From positions 5,394,223 to 5,458,222 of the forward strand of contig NZ_CP132480.1 of NCBI RefSeq assembly GCF_030770395.1: a stretch of 64,000 bases of DNA, written 5' to 3'. The notes under the pieces are model-generated. The model ran no database searches, was not told the DNA's origin, and was given only the letters and a program-made list of their open reading frames with translations. Of this stretch, positions 53,516 to 63,644 are shown in pieces (within the stretch, counting starts at the first letter, position 1; each line of letters starts with the position of its first letter). Source of the DNA: Telluria beijingensis. Lineage in GTDB: Bacteria > Pseudomonadota > Gammaproteobacteria > Burkholderiales > Burkholderiaceae_D. The position numbers and the translations under genes were made by a program.

Positions 53516-54015
53516 TGCGCAGCTCCGCGCCGCGCGTAGGTCACGAACGCGTAGTCGAAGCCGCCGGCCTCGCTGTGGTGGGTATCGCGCGCCGTCTCAC
53601 GCCACACGGCCGCGTCGATCGGCGGAAAGAAGGTGTCGCAGTCGAAGGTGTGGTCGATGTGGGTGACGATCATGGCGTCGGCGATGTCCATCGCTCCGCC
53701 GAATATCTGGGCGCCGCCGATGATGCTGGCCGGCGCTCCGTCCAGCATCGCGATGGCCGCGTCCAGCGACGCGGCGCGCTCGGCGCCGTCGTGCGACCAG
53801 TCGGCGCTGCGCGTGACGACGATGTTGCGGCGGCCGGGCAGGACGCGGCCGATCGAATCGAAGGTCTTGCGGCCCATGATCACCGGCTTGCCGAGCGTGA
53901 CGCGCTTGAAGTGGGCGAAATCCTCGGGCAGGTGCCAGGGCATTTTGTTGTCGATGCCGATGCCATTGTTGGCGTCGACCGCGACCACCAGCGTCAGTTG
54001 GGAAGCGCCGCTCAT
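53512..54015 (-). CDS. folA: Dihydrofolate reductase
   Basis: 167 residues. It regenerates tetrahydrofolate after thymidylate synthesis. Signatures are [47 protein letters not shown], with the catalytic Asp in LPED and the NADPH-binding GRR...[11 protein letters not shown]. The length is that of chromosomal DHFR, not of mobile trimethoprim-resistance types. Its ATG overlaps the thyA stop and its stop overlaps the DUF4337 start (both ATGA). Confidence 0.96.
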   Translation of the reverse strand: MSGASQLTLVVAVDANNGIGIDNKMPWHLPEDFAHFKRVTLGKPVIMGRKTFDSIGRVLPGRRNIVVTRSADWSHDGAERAASLDAAIAMLDGAPASIIGGAQIFGGAMDIADAMIVTHIDHTFDCDTFFPPIDAAVWRETARDTHHSEAGGFDYAFVTYARRGAAQ

Positions 54016-54806
54016 ACCGCCACCGGCGCCTTGATCGCGGGATGCGGGTCGTAGCCGGTGACCTCGAAATCGTCGAAGCGGTAGTCGAACAGCGAGGCCG
54101 GCTTGCGCCTGAGTTCCAGGCGCGGCAGCGCGCGTGTCTCGCGCGACAGCTGCAGCTCGACCTGTTCCATGTGGTTCGCATACAGGTGGCAGTCGCCCCC
54201 GGTCCAGACGAAGTCGCCGACCTCGAGGCCGGCCTGCTGGGCCATCATGTGGGTCAGGATCGCGTACGAGGCGATATTGAAAGGCACGCCCAGGAAGATG
54301 TCGGCGCTGCGCTGGTACAGCTGGCAGGACAGCTTGCCGTCGGCGACATAGAACTGGAACAGCGCGTGGCAGGGCGGCAGTTTCATCTGCGGTACGTCGG
54401 CCACATTCCAGGCCGAGACGATCATCCGGCGCGAATCGGGCGTGCTGCGGATCTGCTCCAGCACCTGCGCGATCTGGTCGATGTGTTCGCCCGACGGCGT
54501 CGGCCAGTTGCGCCACTGGTAGCCATAGATCGGGCCGAGATTGCCCTCGGCATCGGCCCATTCGTCCCAGATCGACACGCCGTTCTCTTTCAGGTAGGCG
54601 ATGTTGGTCGAGCCCTGCAGGAACCAGATCAGTTCATGGATGATCGACTTCAGGTGCACCTTCTTGGTGGTCAGGAGCGGGAAGCCTTCCTGCAGGTCGA
54701 AGCGCATCTGGTGGCCGAACACCGAGCGGGTGCCGGTGCCGGTGCGGTCGGTCTTGATGGCGCCATGCTCTTTGACGTGGCGCATGAATTCGAGGTATTG
54801 GTGCAT
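54012..54806 (-). CDS. thyA: Thymidylate synthase
   Basis: 264 residues, the same length as E. coli ThyA. It methylates dUMP to dTMP with methylene-tetrahydrofolate. The catalytic Cys146 is in [12 protein letters not shown], and the phosphate-binding arginines are in [11 protein letters not shown] and [22 protein letters not shown]. The C-terminus ends ...KAPVAV as usual. It is the first gene of the thyA-folA-DUF4337 operon, starting 36 bp after the aldolase gene. Confidence 0.98.
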   Translation of the reverse strand: MHQYLEFMRHVKEHGAIKTDRTGTGTRSVFGHQMRFDLQEGFPLLTTKKVHLKSIIHELIWFLQGSTNIAYLKENGVSIWDEWADAEGNLGPIYGYQWRNWPTPSGEHIDQIAQVLEQIRSTPDSRRMIVSAWNVADVPQMKLPPCHALFQFYVADGKLSCQLYQRSADIFLGVPFNIASYAILTHMMAQQAGLEVGDFVWTGGDCHLYANHMEQVELQLSRETRALPRLELRRKPASLFDYRFDDFEVTGYDPHPAIKAPVAV

Positions 54807-54842
54807 TGCTATAGTCGGTCGGTCAATCTGTCATTCTAGCAT

Positions 54843-55940
54843 TCAGCCCGGACCGCTGTCCGCCAGGGCCAGGGCGAAGCGGTCCAGCGCCGCGCGCACC
54901 GCATCGTCGGGCAGGGCAAGCAGGTTGTCGCCCACGTAGATCTCGACCACGCTGGTATCAAGCAGTGCGCCATGGGCGGCGCGATTGAACATCCAGACGC
55001 CGTGCTCGCGCGCCAGCACGTCGCGCACGGCCAGGGCGCGCTCGCGGCTCGCCGGCAGATGCAGGTGCAGCATATTGGCTTGCGGCGCTGCCGGATTGAC
55101 ACGCAGTTGCGGATACCCGCGCAGCACCTCGAACAGCCACTGGGTGCGCGCGAAGTACGCGGGCATCGCCGCCAGCCGTTCGTCGAACTGCATCGCCGCC
55201 GCCACGATATAGGGCGAGCGGTGGATGACGTTGCCGCCCTGGCGCCGGAACCATTCGGCGCAGCGGTCGACGAAGGCGCGGCTGCCGAGCAGCATCGCCC
55301 CGCCCAGGCCGCCGATGCCCTTGTACAGCGAGACGTACACCGAATCGAAGCCGGCCGCGATGGCGGCGGCGTCGCGGCCGTAACCGGCGGCCGCCTCCCA
55401 CAGGCGCGCGCCATCCATGTGCAGGTGGATGCCCTGCGTGCGGCAGTGGCGCTTGATCGCTTCCAGCTCGTCCCAGTCAATGAGTTGGCCGCCGATCTCG
55501 CGCATCGGGATTTCGAGCTTGACGGCGCCCAGGCGGTCGGGCACCGCGGCCAGGTCGGCGTGGGTCCAGGGCCGGTAGCGGTCGCCCACCGACAATGCCT
55601 GGAAATGGTCGAGCATCTGAAAATTGGAGCGCTCGTGCCCGAAGATATGCGAAGTCGGGTGCAGCGCCACCAGCCTGCTACCGCGGTCTTCACACGCCAG
55701 GCGCAGCGCCGTGACCTGGGCCATGGTGCCGCTGATGCAGAATACCGCGGCCTCGAAGCCCAGCAAGGCCGCGACCCTGGCCTCGAACTCCTGGACCAGA
55801 GCGCCATTGCCGTACACGTCGTGGTCGACGTCATGGCGTTCGCACCAGGCGGCCATGGCGGCGAACAGCTCGGCCGGACGCCGCTGGCGGTGGCCGGGAA
55901 AGACGGTGTGGCAGCGGCGCTGCAGCTCGGTGTCGCTCAA
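54843..55940 (-). CDS. ltaE: Low-specificity L-threonine aldolase (PLP-dependent)
   Basis: About 365 residues. It cleaves L-threonine or allo-threonine to glycine and acetaldehyde. The beta-eliminating-lyase fold is visible from 'HDVDHDVYGNGALVQEFEARVAALLGFEAAVFCISGTMAQ', through the PLP Asp in IHLHMDGARLWEAA, to the PLP Lys in VSLYKGIGGLGGAML. The start is uncertain. GTG at 55976 opens the frame, but TTG at 55940 (LSDTELQRR) has GGAG six bases upstream and is preferred. The symbol follows E. coli LtaE; the identity of the reaction is fairly safe, the stereospecificity is not. Confidence 0.86.
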   Translation of the reverse strand: MSDTELQRRCHTVFPGHRQRRPAELFAAMAAWCERHDVDHDVYGNGALVQEFEARVAALLGFEAAVFCISGTMAQVTALRLACEDRGSRLVALHPTSHIFGHERSNFQMLDHFQALSVGDRYRPWTHADLAAVPDRLGAVKLEIPMREIGGQLIDWDELEAIKRHCRTQGIHLHMDGARLWEAAAGYGRDAAAIAAGFDSVYVSLYKGIGGLGGAMLLGSRAFVDRCAEWFRRQGGNVIHRSPYIVAAAMQFDERLAAMPAYFARTQWLFEVLRGYPQLRVNPAAPQANMLHLHLPASRERALAVRDVLAREHGVWMFNRAAHGALLDTSVVEIYVGDNLLALPDDAVRAALDRFALALADSGPG

Positions 55941-55983
55941 AGCGCTCTCCTGGAAGACGGGCCGGCTACTGTACACCGAAAAT

Positions 55984-58008
55984 TCAGCCCTCGATCAATG
56001 CACGACGGGATGGCGCCGCGAGGGAGGCGGCCGCACGCTCGTCGGCCAGGCGGAACTGGCGCACCGAACGCGCCAGCGCATCGGCCTGTTCATGCATGGC
56101 CTGGGCCGCGGCGCTGGCTTCCTCGACCAGGGCCGCGTTCTGCTGGGTCACGGTATCCATCTCGACCACCGAGCGGTTGATTTCCTCGATGCCCTGCGTC
56201 TGCTCCTGGCTGGCGCTGCTGATCTCGGACATGATGTCGGTAACGCGCTGCACGCTGTCGAGCACTTCCTGCATCGTGGCGCCGGCGTCGGCCACCAGCC
56301 TGCCGCCGGCGGCCACTTCGCTGTTCGAGGCCTCGATCAGGGTCTTGATTTCCTTGGCGGCGGCCGCCGAGCGCTGGGCCAGGCTGCGCACCTCGGACGC
56401 CACGACCGCGAAGCCGCGTCCCTGCTCGCCGGCGCGCGCCGCCTCCACTGCCGCGTTCAAGGCCAGGATATTGGTCTGGAAGGCGATGCCGTCGATCACA
56501 CCGATGATGTCCGAGATCTTGCCCGAGGCCTGGGCGATCGAATCCATGCGCGCCACGACCTGGGCCACGGTGCCGCCGCCCTTCTGGGCGACTTCCGAGG
56601 CGCTACGCGCCAGCTGGTCGGCCTGGCGCGCATTGTCCGCGTTCTGGCGCACGGTGGTCGTCAGCTGGTCCATCGACGAGGCGGTGGTGGCCAGGCTGGC
56701 CGCCTGTTCCTCGGTGCGGCTGCACAGGTCCAGGTTGCCGCTCGAGATTTCCTGGGACGCGGTGGCGATGTGTTCGGCGCCGTCGCGCACCTGGCCGACC
56801 ACGGTCGACAGGCGCGCGCCGATCTCGTTGATGGCGCCGGTCAGGCGGCCGATCTCGTCGTCGCGCCTCGGCGTCACCTGCGCGGTCAGGTCGCCGTCGG
56901 CGATGCGGGTGGCGACTGCCTGTACTTCGGCCAGCGGCCGGGTCACGGTGGCGCGCACCAGGAAATACAGCAGCGTTGCCAGTGCACCCAGCGCGACCAG
57001 TCCGAGCAGGATGAAGCGGTTGCGCAGTTCGGTGGCGGCGGCGGTGATCTCGTCCAGGTAAGTGCCGCCGGCGATGACCCAGTTCCAGTCCTTCATGGTC
57101 GAGTAGGCGGCGAATTTTTCGCGTGCGGCCGCTTCGCCGGGATTCTGCCAGTCGTAGCGGATCGTGCCTTCCTTGTTCTCGAGCATCTCCTTGACGAAGG
57201 CGCGGCCGTCGGCGGACTTGCTGTCGAGGATATTCTCGCCTTCCTTGCCCGGGTGGACGATCAGGTCGCCATAGGACTTGCCTGGCGCCGCCGACAGCAC
57301 GTAGAAGTAGCCGGTGGTGCCGACCTTGACCGCGCGAATGCGCTCCTTGAGCGCGGCGATGTCGGTCGTGATGTCGACGCCCACGTAGAGCGCGCCGACC
57401 ACGCGGCCGCCGGCGTCGCGCACCGGTTCGTACTGCGTGATGAACTGCTTGCCGAACAGGGTGGTCAGGCCCACGTAGCTGCGGCCGGCGCGCAGTGCGG
57501 GGTAGGCCGGCGAGGCCTTGTCGAGGGCAGTGCCGACAGCGCGCTCGCCGTTTTCCTTCTTGACCGAGGTCGACACCCGCACGAAGTCCTCGCCCGATGC
57601 CGCGAAGATGGTGGCGTTGCCGCCGGTACGTTCGGTGAACGCGTCGGGGGTGCTGAAGTCCAGGTTCAGCGGCTGGCCGGCGACGCTCAGGGTCGGCACC
57701 TGGCGGCCGCCGATGTCGACGGTGGTCGCTTCGTCGAGCGCGAAGTCGCCCGGCAGTCCGGCGCGGAAGATGCGGCCAAAGCTCACCGCCTGGCTGCTGA
57801 CGGTCTTGTTGAACAGCTCCACGGTGCTGGCGACGCCATGCAGTTCATTGCGCACGCTTTCCACTGCGCGCTGCTCGAGCATGGCCGAGGTCGAGACGGT
57901 GATGGTCGCGATCAGGGCCGCGATGATGAGGCCGGCCAGTGCGAAGGTCACGGCGCTGATGCGCGTGCCAACATTCCAGCTGGCCGGGCGAAAAGTCTTG
58001 GTGCTCAT
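55984..58008 (-). CDS. Methyl-accepting chemotaxis protein with Cache_3-Cache_2-type sensor
   Basis: 674 residues. Transmembrane helix 1 at about 18-45 and helix 2 at about 330-352 flank a large periplasmic double-Cache domain ([25 protein letters not shown]..., '[16 protein letters not shown]', '[20 protein letters not shown]'). A HAMP domain follows ([24 protein letters not shown]). The signalling tip is '[44 protein letters not shown]', highly conserved in chemoreceptors. The ligand is unknown. No CheB/CheR pentapeptide tether is present at the C-terminus. Confidence 0.95.
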   Translation of the reverse strand: MSTKTFRPASWNVGTRISAVTFALAGLIIAALIATITVSTSAMLEQRAVESVRNELHGVASTVELFNKTVSSQAVSFGRIFRAGLPGDFALDEATTVDIGGRQVPTLSVAGQPLNLDFSTPDAFTERTGGNATIFAASGEDFVRVSTSVKKENGERAVGTALDKASPAYPALRAGRSYVGLTTLFGKQFITQYEPVRDAGGRVVGALYVGVDITTDIAALKERIRAVKVGTTGYFYVLSAAPGKSYGDLIVHPGKEGENILDSKSADGRAFVKEMLENKEGTIRYDWQNPGEAAAREKFAAYSTMKDWNWVIAGGTYLDEITAAATELRNRFILLGLVALGALATLLYFLVRATVTRPLAEVQAVATRIADGDLTAQVTPRRDDEIGRLTGAINEIGARLSTVVGQVRDGAEHIATASQEISSGNLDLCSRTEEQAASLATTASSMDQLTTTVRQNADNARQADQLARSASEVAQKGGGTVAQVVARMDSIAQASGKISDIIGVIDGIAFQTNILALNAAVEAARAGEQGRGFAVVASEVRSLAQRSAAAAKEIKTLIEASNSEVAAGGRLVADAGATMQEVLDSVQRVTDIMSEISSASQEQTQGIEEINRSVVEMDTVTQQNAALVEEASAAAQAMHEQADALARSVRQFRLADERAAASLAAPSRRALIEG

Positions 58009-58043
58009 GTGGGTTGGGCGATCGAGAAGGGATATAACCCCGG

Positions 58044-58073
58044 ATCATATCGCGCCAACTTTTCGTACCGCAA
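58044..58073 (-). promoter_or_regulatory. Possible sigma-70 promoter of the chemoreceptor gene
   Basis: On the minus strand TTGCGG (58073-58068) and TATGAT (58049-58044) are separated by 18 bases. The -10 element matches five of six consensus bases; the -35 is weak. The ATG follows 36 bases later. No sigma-28 promoter was recognised, although many chemotaxis genes use one. Confidence 0.35.
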
Positions 58074-58155
58074 TAATTAGTGAGTTTCGGAATGAAACTG
58101 TGTGTCAGTACGCAACAAAATGCGATGTTTCTACGTGCTATTACGGATTGCCTTG

Positions 58156-60009
58156 TCAGGCTGCTACCGGCGCGTGATGCTGGAACTGCAAGGCCGCCAG
58201 GTTGGCATACACGCCACGCATCGCGATCAGCTCGGCATGGGTGCCCGATTCGACGATCCGGCCTTCGTCGAGCACGATGATGCGGTCGGCGCGCTGCACG
58301 GTCGCCAGGCGGTGGGCGATGATGATCGTGGTGCGGCCGACCATCGCTGCCTCGAGCGCGCGCTGCACCAGGCGTTCGGATTCGGCGTCGAGCGCGCTGG
58401 TGGCTTCGTCCAGCAGCAGCAGCGGCGGGTTCTTGAGCAGGGCGCGCGCGATGGCGATGCGCTGGCGCTGGCCGCCCGACAGGCGCACGCCGCGCTCGCC
58501 CAGGAAGGAGGCATATCCCTCGGGCAGGCGCTCGATGAAGTCGTGGGCCGCGGCCATCTTCGCCGCCGCGATCACTTCGTCGTCGCTGGCGTCGGGGCGG
58601 CCGTAGCGGATGTTTTCCATCGCGTCCAGCGAGAAGATCACGGTATCCTGCGGCACGATGCCGACCGCGCCGCGCAGGGTGTGCAGCGCCAGGTCGCGCA
58701 CGTCGACGCCGTCCAGGCGGATGCTGCCCGCCTGCGGGTCGTAGAAGCGCAGCAGCAGCTGGAACAGGGTCGTCTTGCCGGCGCCCGACGGGCCGACCAC
58801 GGCCACTGTCTCGCCGGCGCGGATGTCGAGCGCCAGGTGCGACAGCGCCGCTTCGTCCAGGCGCGAAGGGTAGGCGAAGGTGACGTCGTCGAGCGTGACG
58901 CGGGCGCCGTTCGCGGTGCGTACTGGCAGCGTCTTCGGTTGGAGCGGGTCCTGGATCTCGGAGCGCGCGCCCAGCAGTTCGAGCAGGCGCTCGGTGGCGC
59001 CGGCGGCGCGCTGGGCGTCGCCCATCACCTCCGACAGCGCTCCGACCGAGCCGGCCACGATGCCTGCGTACAGGATGAACTGCCCCAGGTCGCCGCCGGT
59101 CATGGTCCCTTCGAGCACGGCGTGCGCGCCCAGCCACAGCACGAACACGATCGAGCCAAACACCAGCACGATGGCCAGCATCGTGAGCGTGGCGCGCGCG
59201 CGGATGCGGCGCATCGCGGTCGTGAACGCACCTTCGACCTCCTTGCCGAAGCGGCCGGATTCGTGGCCTTCGCGGGTAAACGCCTGCACGGTCGGCATCG
59301 CGTTGAGGATCTCGCCGGCCACCGCCGAGGCGTCGGCGATGCGGTCCTGCGAGTCGCGCGACAGCTTGCGCACGCGGCGCCCGAACAGCACGATCGGCAG
59401 CACCACCAGCACCAGCAGGCCCAGGATGATGGAGGTCAGGCGCGGGCTGGTCACGAACAGCATCACCAGGCCGCCGAAGAACAGCAGCGTGTTGCGCAGC
59501 GCGAGCGAGATGCTGGTGCCGACCACGGTCTGGATCAGGGTGGTGTCGGTGGTCAGGCGCGACAGCACCTCGCCGGTGCGGGTGGTCTCGAAGAACTCGG
59601 GACTCTGGCGCACCACGTGGCCATAGACCGCGCTACGGATATCGGCGGTGACGCGCTCGCCCAGCCAGGACACCATGTAGAAGCGGGCGGCGGTGGCGAC
59701 TGCCAGCACGGCGGCCACGCCGAACAGGGCCAGGAAGGTGGCGTTGATATGTTCCAGGCTGCCGCCTTCGATGGCGGCGCCGGCCGCCGCGGTGGCCGAC
59801 CCGGCGGCCGCGCCGAAGCCCAGGTCGATCATCTGCTTGAATGCGGCGGGAATCGCCAGCGTGGCGCCGGCCGCGAACAGCAGGGCGATGCCGGCCAGCA
59901 GGAACTGGCGGCGATAGGGACGCAGGAAGGGCCCGAGGCCCCTGAGGGTGGCCAGGCTGCTCTTGCCGGATGGCGTGGATGCTGGATTGCTGGTGTTACG
60001 GGTGGTCAT
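58156..60009 (-). CDS. ABC transporter, fused permease-ATPase (MsbA-like exporter)
   Basis: 617 residues. Six transmembrane helices (about 37-320) include ETTRTGEVLSRLTTDT, the coupling-helix motif of exporters. The ATPase domain has Walker A VGPSGAGKTT, Q-loop VPQDTVIFS, signature LSGGQRQRIAIARAL, Walker B LLLLDEATSALD and H-loop IIAHRLATV. It should function as a homodimer. The closest recognisable types are MsbA and other lipid or drug exporters; the cargo is not determinable. It is followed after 18 bp by the AttH-like gene in the opposite order of translation (upstream on the strand). Confidence 0.93.
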   Translation of the reverse strand: MTTRNTSNPASTPSGKSSLATLRGLGPFLRPYRRQFLLAGIALLFAAGATLAIPAAFKQMIDLGFGAAAGSATAAAGAAIEGGSLEHINATFLALFGVAAVLAVATAARFYMVSWLGERVTADIRSAVYGHVVRQSPEFFETTRTGEVLSRLTTDTTLIQTVVGTSISLALRNTLLFFGGLVMLFVTSPRLTSIILGLLVLVVLPIVLFGRRVRKLSRDSQDRIADASAVAGEILNAMPTVQAFTREGHESGRFGKEVEGAFTTAMRRIRARATLTMLAIVLVFGSIVFVLWLGAHAVLEGTMTGGDLGQFILYAGIVAGSVGALSEVMGDAQRAAGATERLLELLGARSEIQDPLQPKTLPVRTANGARVTLDDVTFAYPSRLDEAALSHLALDIRAGETVAVVGPSGAGKTTLFQLLLRFYDPQAGSIRLDGVDVRDLALHTLRGAVGIVPQDTVIFSLDAMENIRYGRPDASDDEVIAAAKMAAAHDFIERLPEGYASFLGERGVRLSGGQRQRIAIARALLKNPPLLLLDEATSALDAESERLVQRALEAAMVGRTTIIIAHRLATVQRADRIIVLDEGRIVESGTHAELIAMRGVYANLAALQFQHHAPVAA

Positions 60010-60027
60010 CTGGTCGTTCTTGTTTTC

Positions 60028-61095
60028 TTAGAGCTTCATGGGCTGCACATAGCCGGTCATCTCGAGGTAGCCGCGGCCCACCCGGCGGCCGCCCTGGTGG
60101 ATCGTGACCGCGCCTTCCCAGTACACGGCGCCGGTCGAGCGGCGCGAATCGAGTTCCTGGTCCTGCTGCAGCGGCAGCACCTGCCAGCTATCGCCGCCGG
60201 TGGTGATCGTGGTCGCGATCGGATAGGTGGCGCCGGTACGCGGCGAGGTCCAGTGGGTCTGCGGCGCGAACGAAATCTGCTCGGGCGCGTAGTGCACCAC
60301 CTTGCCGGCCCTGTCGCGCCTGGTCGCGTGCGCCCATAGTTTACCACCTTGGCGGTCGCGGATCTGGAAAGCCATCAGGGCGCCGCCGTCGTCGAGGTTG
60401 GCGCCGACCCAGTCCCAGCCGACGGCGTCCGGCTGCAGCGCTTCGCTCGACCATTCGTGGTCGAGCCAGGCGGTCCCGGTTACCTGCGTGGCCGCCATGC
60501 CGGCGCGGCCGACCGTGCCGCTCACTTCCAGGTGCGGCTCGCTGTAGTAGTAGCTCGCGTGCTGGGCGCTGGGGCCCTTGCGCGAATAGCCGCCCTGGCC
60601 CTGCACCAGCACCGGCTGGGTCGGGCGCAGGCGCAGTTCGAGCGTCAGCTGGTTGGAGCGGATCGTCACCCGATACAGGCCGTTGGCGTCGCGCACCATG
60701 CGCCAGTCGTCCAGTTTCAGGTCGGTGTTGCCGGGCCGGGCCCAGGCCATGCTGAAGCCTTCGCGCGCGCTGCGCTCGTCGTGGACAAGGCGGCCCACCT
60801 GCGGGTCGGACAGGGCGGCGTGGCCGATCACCAGCTGGCGCGGGGCGAAGTGGCTGGGGTTGTCGTTGTCAGCGCCGGTGCGGCTGCGAAAGAAGGTCAC
60901 CTGGAAGCCGAGCGGGCGTTTATCCGGCGTCTCGACCCAGCCGGTGACGTACCACCACTCGGTGCGAAATTCGGGATGGGCGCCGTAGTCGCGCGGGAAC
61001 GACAGCCCGGCGCCGGGCGTGACCGGCGCAAAGACAGGCGCGGCCGCCTGCGACGACATCGACAACAGCAACAGCAGGTACAAGAAAAAACGCAT
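60028..61095 (-). CDS. Exported AttH/CrtC-like lipocalin-domain protein
   Basis: 355 residues with a signal peptide (FFLYLLLLLSMSSQAAA, cleavage near 19). The body matches the AttH/carotenoid 1,2-hydratase superfamily: 'FRTEWWYVTGWVETPDKRPLGFQVTFFRSRTG', 'LVIGHAALSD', 'LDHEWSSEALQPDAVGWDWVGANLDDGGALMAFQIRDRQG' and 'PIATTITTGGDSWQVLPLQQDQELDS'. The family is coupled to FtsX-type ABC permeases in several bacteria, for example the attEFGH arrangement. Its ATG shares one base with the TAA of the permease gene (TAATG), so translation is coupled. Carotenoid activity is not implied. Confidence 0.85.
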   Translation of the reverse strand: MRFFLYLLLLLSMSSQAAAPVFAPVTPGAGLSFPRDYGAHPEFRTEWWYVTGWVETPDKRPLGFQVTFFRSRTGADNDNPSHFAPRQLVIGHAALSDPQVGRLVHDERSAREGFSMAWARPGNTDLKLDDWRMVRDANGLYRVTIRSNQLTLELRLRPTQPVLVQGQGGYSRKGPSAQHASYYYSEPHLEVSGTVGRAGMAATQVTGTAWLDHEWSSEALQPDAVGWDWVGANLDDGGALMAFQIRDRQGGKLWAHATRRDRAGKVVHYAPEQISFAPQTHWTSPRTGATYPIATTITTGGDSWQVLPLQQDQELDSRRSTGAVYWEGAVTIHQGGRRVGRGYLEMTGYVQPMKL

Positions 61096-63644
61096 TACCA
61101 ATCCTCTCTGACCGCGCGCACCGGGCCGCCGGACAATGCCTGGCGTCCCGATACCAGCGCGGTGGCGATCGATGCAGCGACCAGCACCGCGGCCACGCTG
61201 CCCAGCAGGGGCCAGGGCAGGTGCAGGCCCATCGTCCAGTGGAAGGACTGCGGGTTGATCACGTACACCAGGATCAGGCTGATCACCAGCCCGAGCGCGA
61301 AGCCGGCGATCACGCCAAGGCTCGTCAGCAGTCCGCCCTCGAAGGCGAGCAGCTGCAAGACCTGGCGCCGGGTGACGCCGACGTGGCGCAGCATACCGAA
61401 TTCTCGCGCCCTTGCCAAAGTCTGGGCCGAAAAACTTGCCGCGATGCCCGACAGGCCGATGGCGATCGCGATCGCCTCCAGTAGGTAAGTCACGGCGAAA
61501 CTGCGGTCGAAGATCTTGAGGCTCGTGGCGCGGATCTCGCCCGGTTTCATCAGGTTGAGGGCCGGTCCGAACGGCAGCGCGCGCAGGCTGCCCTCGAGCG
61601 TCGCGACGTCGGCGCCGCGCGCGCTCCACAGGGCGGCGTCGGTCACCTCGCGCTCGCCCGTCAGCCGGCGGTAGTCCTGCAGCTGGAGCACGACCGAGCC
61701 GGCCTGGTTGGCGTAGTCGCGCCAGGCGCCGGCCACGAAGAACTCGGCTTCGGCGCCGCCCAGCGGCAGCCGCAGGCGCTGCCCGACGCGGGCGCCATAC
61801 AGGTCGAGCATCGCTTCCGACACCCAGGCCGGGCGGCTGCCGGGCGGGATCGGCATGGACTCGCCGACTAGGTACAGCAGGCGCGCCGGGTCGCTGGCGT
61901 CGATGTCGCGCGCGATGACGACGATCGGCGGCCGCTCGGGGGCCAGCGACACGCGCCGGGTGCGCAGGAACTGGACTTTCTCGACGCCGGGCAGCGCGGC
62001 CAGCGCCGCCTGCTGGTCGAGCGTGAGAAAACCGGTGCCGCCGGCATCGACCGTGCGTACGTACAGGTCGGCCGGCAGGATGTGGCCCATCCAGTCGTCG
62101 ACCGAGACCCGGAAACTCGACACCATGATCCCCATCGCCACCATCAGGCTGAAGCTGGCCAGGATGCCGCCCAGCGCGATCGAGGCCTGGCCCGGCGCAT
62201 TGGCCAGGCGCGCCAGCGACAGCGCCAGCACCGGCGGGCCACTGCCGCGCCGGGCGAGCAGCGCTTCCAGCGCACGGAAGGTGATCGAGGCGAAGCGCGG
62301 CATCAGGCCGATGCCGCCGACCAGCAGCAGGGCAATGGCCAGGTAGCCGAACAGCGGCAGTTCGAATACGGGCGGCGCGAACGAGAGCACGGCGGCCAGC
62401 AGCAGGCATACGATGGCGGGCCAGACCCGCGCCAGGCGCGTCAGCGGGGCCTCGTCGGCGCCGGACTTGATCGCCACCGCCGGCCGTGCGCGCGCCGCCT
62501 CCCAGGCCGGCGCCAGGCAGCCGAGCAGGGCCACGCCCAGCCCGAGCCCGAAGAACACGAGCGCCGCGCCGGGCGTGAACGCGACTTGCGGGCGGGTGCC
62601 GGGGAAGTAGCCGGCGCCCAGGTCGCCGCCGAAGAAATGCAGGGCGGCGGCCGCTAGCGCATAGCCGGCGCCGATGCCGAGCAGGGCGCCCAGCACGCCC
62701 AGGCTGCCGCCTTCGAGCAGCACCTGGCGCAGTAACTGGCCGCGCGCCAGTCCCAGCACGCGCAGCAGCGCGAACTGGCTGCGGCGACGCATCACCGACA
62801 GCGCCTGCGTCGAGAACACGAGGAAGGCGCCGGTGAACAGCGCCACCAGCGCCAGCACGGTCAGGTTGACGCGGTAGGCGCGGCTCATATTGGCGGTGCG
62901 GCTTTCCTGGTCGGCGTCGTTCGGCTGGCCCACCGTGAAGCGGCCCGGCCAGATCCGTTCCAGCTCGGCGGCGAGACTGCGCTGGAAGGCGGCGCGGTCG
63001 ACGCCGTCGCGCAACTTGAGGTCGACCCGCGACAGCTGGCCCAGGCGATTGAGGCGCCACTGGGCGGCGCCGATGTCCATCACCGCCAGGCGCTGGCCGG
63101 CGCGCGCGCGCTGGACCGGGCCGGCCACCCTCAGCGACACCTCGCCGGTGCCGGCGCGCAGCACCAGGGTGTCGCCGCGCCGTTTATCGAGCCAGGCCTC
63201 GGCGGCCGGCGATAAAAACAGCGCGTCGTCGGCCAGGATGTCGAGCCGGCGGCCGTTGGCGGTCACGCCGAGCAGGTCGGGCGAAATCGCGCCGGCGCGG
63301 AAGGCGTCGAGCCCGATCACGCGCAACTGTCCTTCGGCGCCCGGCACCCCGGCCTGGACCTCGAGGATGGGCGAGGCCAGCGCCACGTCCGGGTGTTCGG
63401 CCAGCAGCGGATACACGGATTCGTCGAACAGCGGTTCGCGCCCCTGTACCTGGATGTCGGCCTGCCCCGACAGGCTCTTGACGGCCGCCGAGAATTCGTT
63501 GAAGGCGGCGGCATTGATCAGGTGGATGGCGAAGCCCATCGCCACCCCGACCGCGATGGCGGCGATGGCGACCAGGGCGCGCACCGGATGCGCGCGCCAT
63601 TCGCCCAGCAACAGCCAGCGCGACAACTGGCTCAGGCCGGGCAT
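61095..63644 (-). CDS. ABC transporter permease with two FtsX-like modules
   Basis: 849 residues. A first membrane helix (VRALVAIAAIAVGVAMGFAIHLI), a large periplasmic domain (about 40-260), a helical bundle of three (about 270-400), a short middle region, a second periplasmic domain (about 520-700) and a final bundle of three (about 730-830). Each bundle has the FtsX-type 'RRSQFALLRVLGLARGQLLRQVLLEGG' and 'REFGMLRHVGVTRRQVLQLLAFEGG' coupling segments. Such double permeases work with a separate LolD/MacB-like ATPase, which is not in this window. Cargo unknown. Confidence 0.9.
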   Translation of the reverse strand: MPGLSQLSRWLLLGEWRAHPVRALVAIAAIAVGVAMGFAIHLINAAAFNEFSAAVKSLSGQADIQVQGREPLFDESVYPLLAEHPDVALASPILEVQAGVPGAEGQLRVIGLDAFRAGAISPDLLGVTANGRRLDILADDALFLSPAAEAWLDKRRGDTLVLRAGTGEVSLRVAGPVQRARAGQRLAVMDIGAAQWRLNRLGQLSRVDLKLRDGVDRAAFQRSLAAELERIWPGRFTVGQPNDADQESRTANMSRAYRVNLTVLALVALFTGAFLVFSTQALSVMRRRSQFALLRVLGLARGQLLRQVLLEGGSLGVLGALLGIGAGYALAAAALHFFGGDLGAGYFPGTRPQVAFTPGAALVFFGLGLGVALLGCLAPAWEAARARPAVAIKSGADEAPLTRLARVWPAIVCLLLAAVLSFAPPVFELPLFGYLAIALLLVGGIGLMPRFASITFRALEALLARRGSGPPVLALSLARLANAPGQASIALGGILASFSLMVAMGIMVSSFRVSVDDWMGHILPADLYVRTVDAGGTGFLTLDQQAALAALPGVEKVQFLRTRRVSLAPERPPIVVIARDIDASDPARLLYLVGESMPIPPGSRPAWVSEAMLDLYGARVGQRLRLPLGGAEAEFFVAGAWRDYANQAGSVVLQLQDYRRLTGEREVTDAALWSARGADVATLEGSLRALPFGPALNLMKPGEIRATSLKIFDRSFAVTYLLEAIAIAIGLSGIAASFSAQTLARAREFGMLRHVGVTRRQVLQLLAFEGGLLTSLGVIAGFALGLVISLILVYVINPQSFHWTMGLHLPWPLLGSVAAVLVAASIATALVSGRQALSGGPVRAVREDW

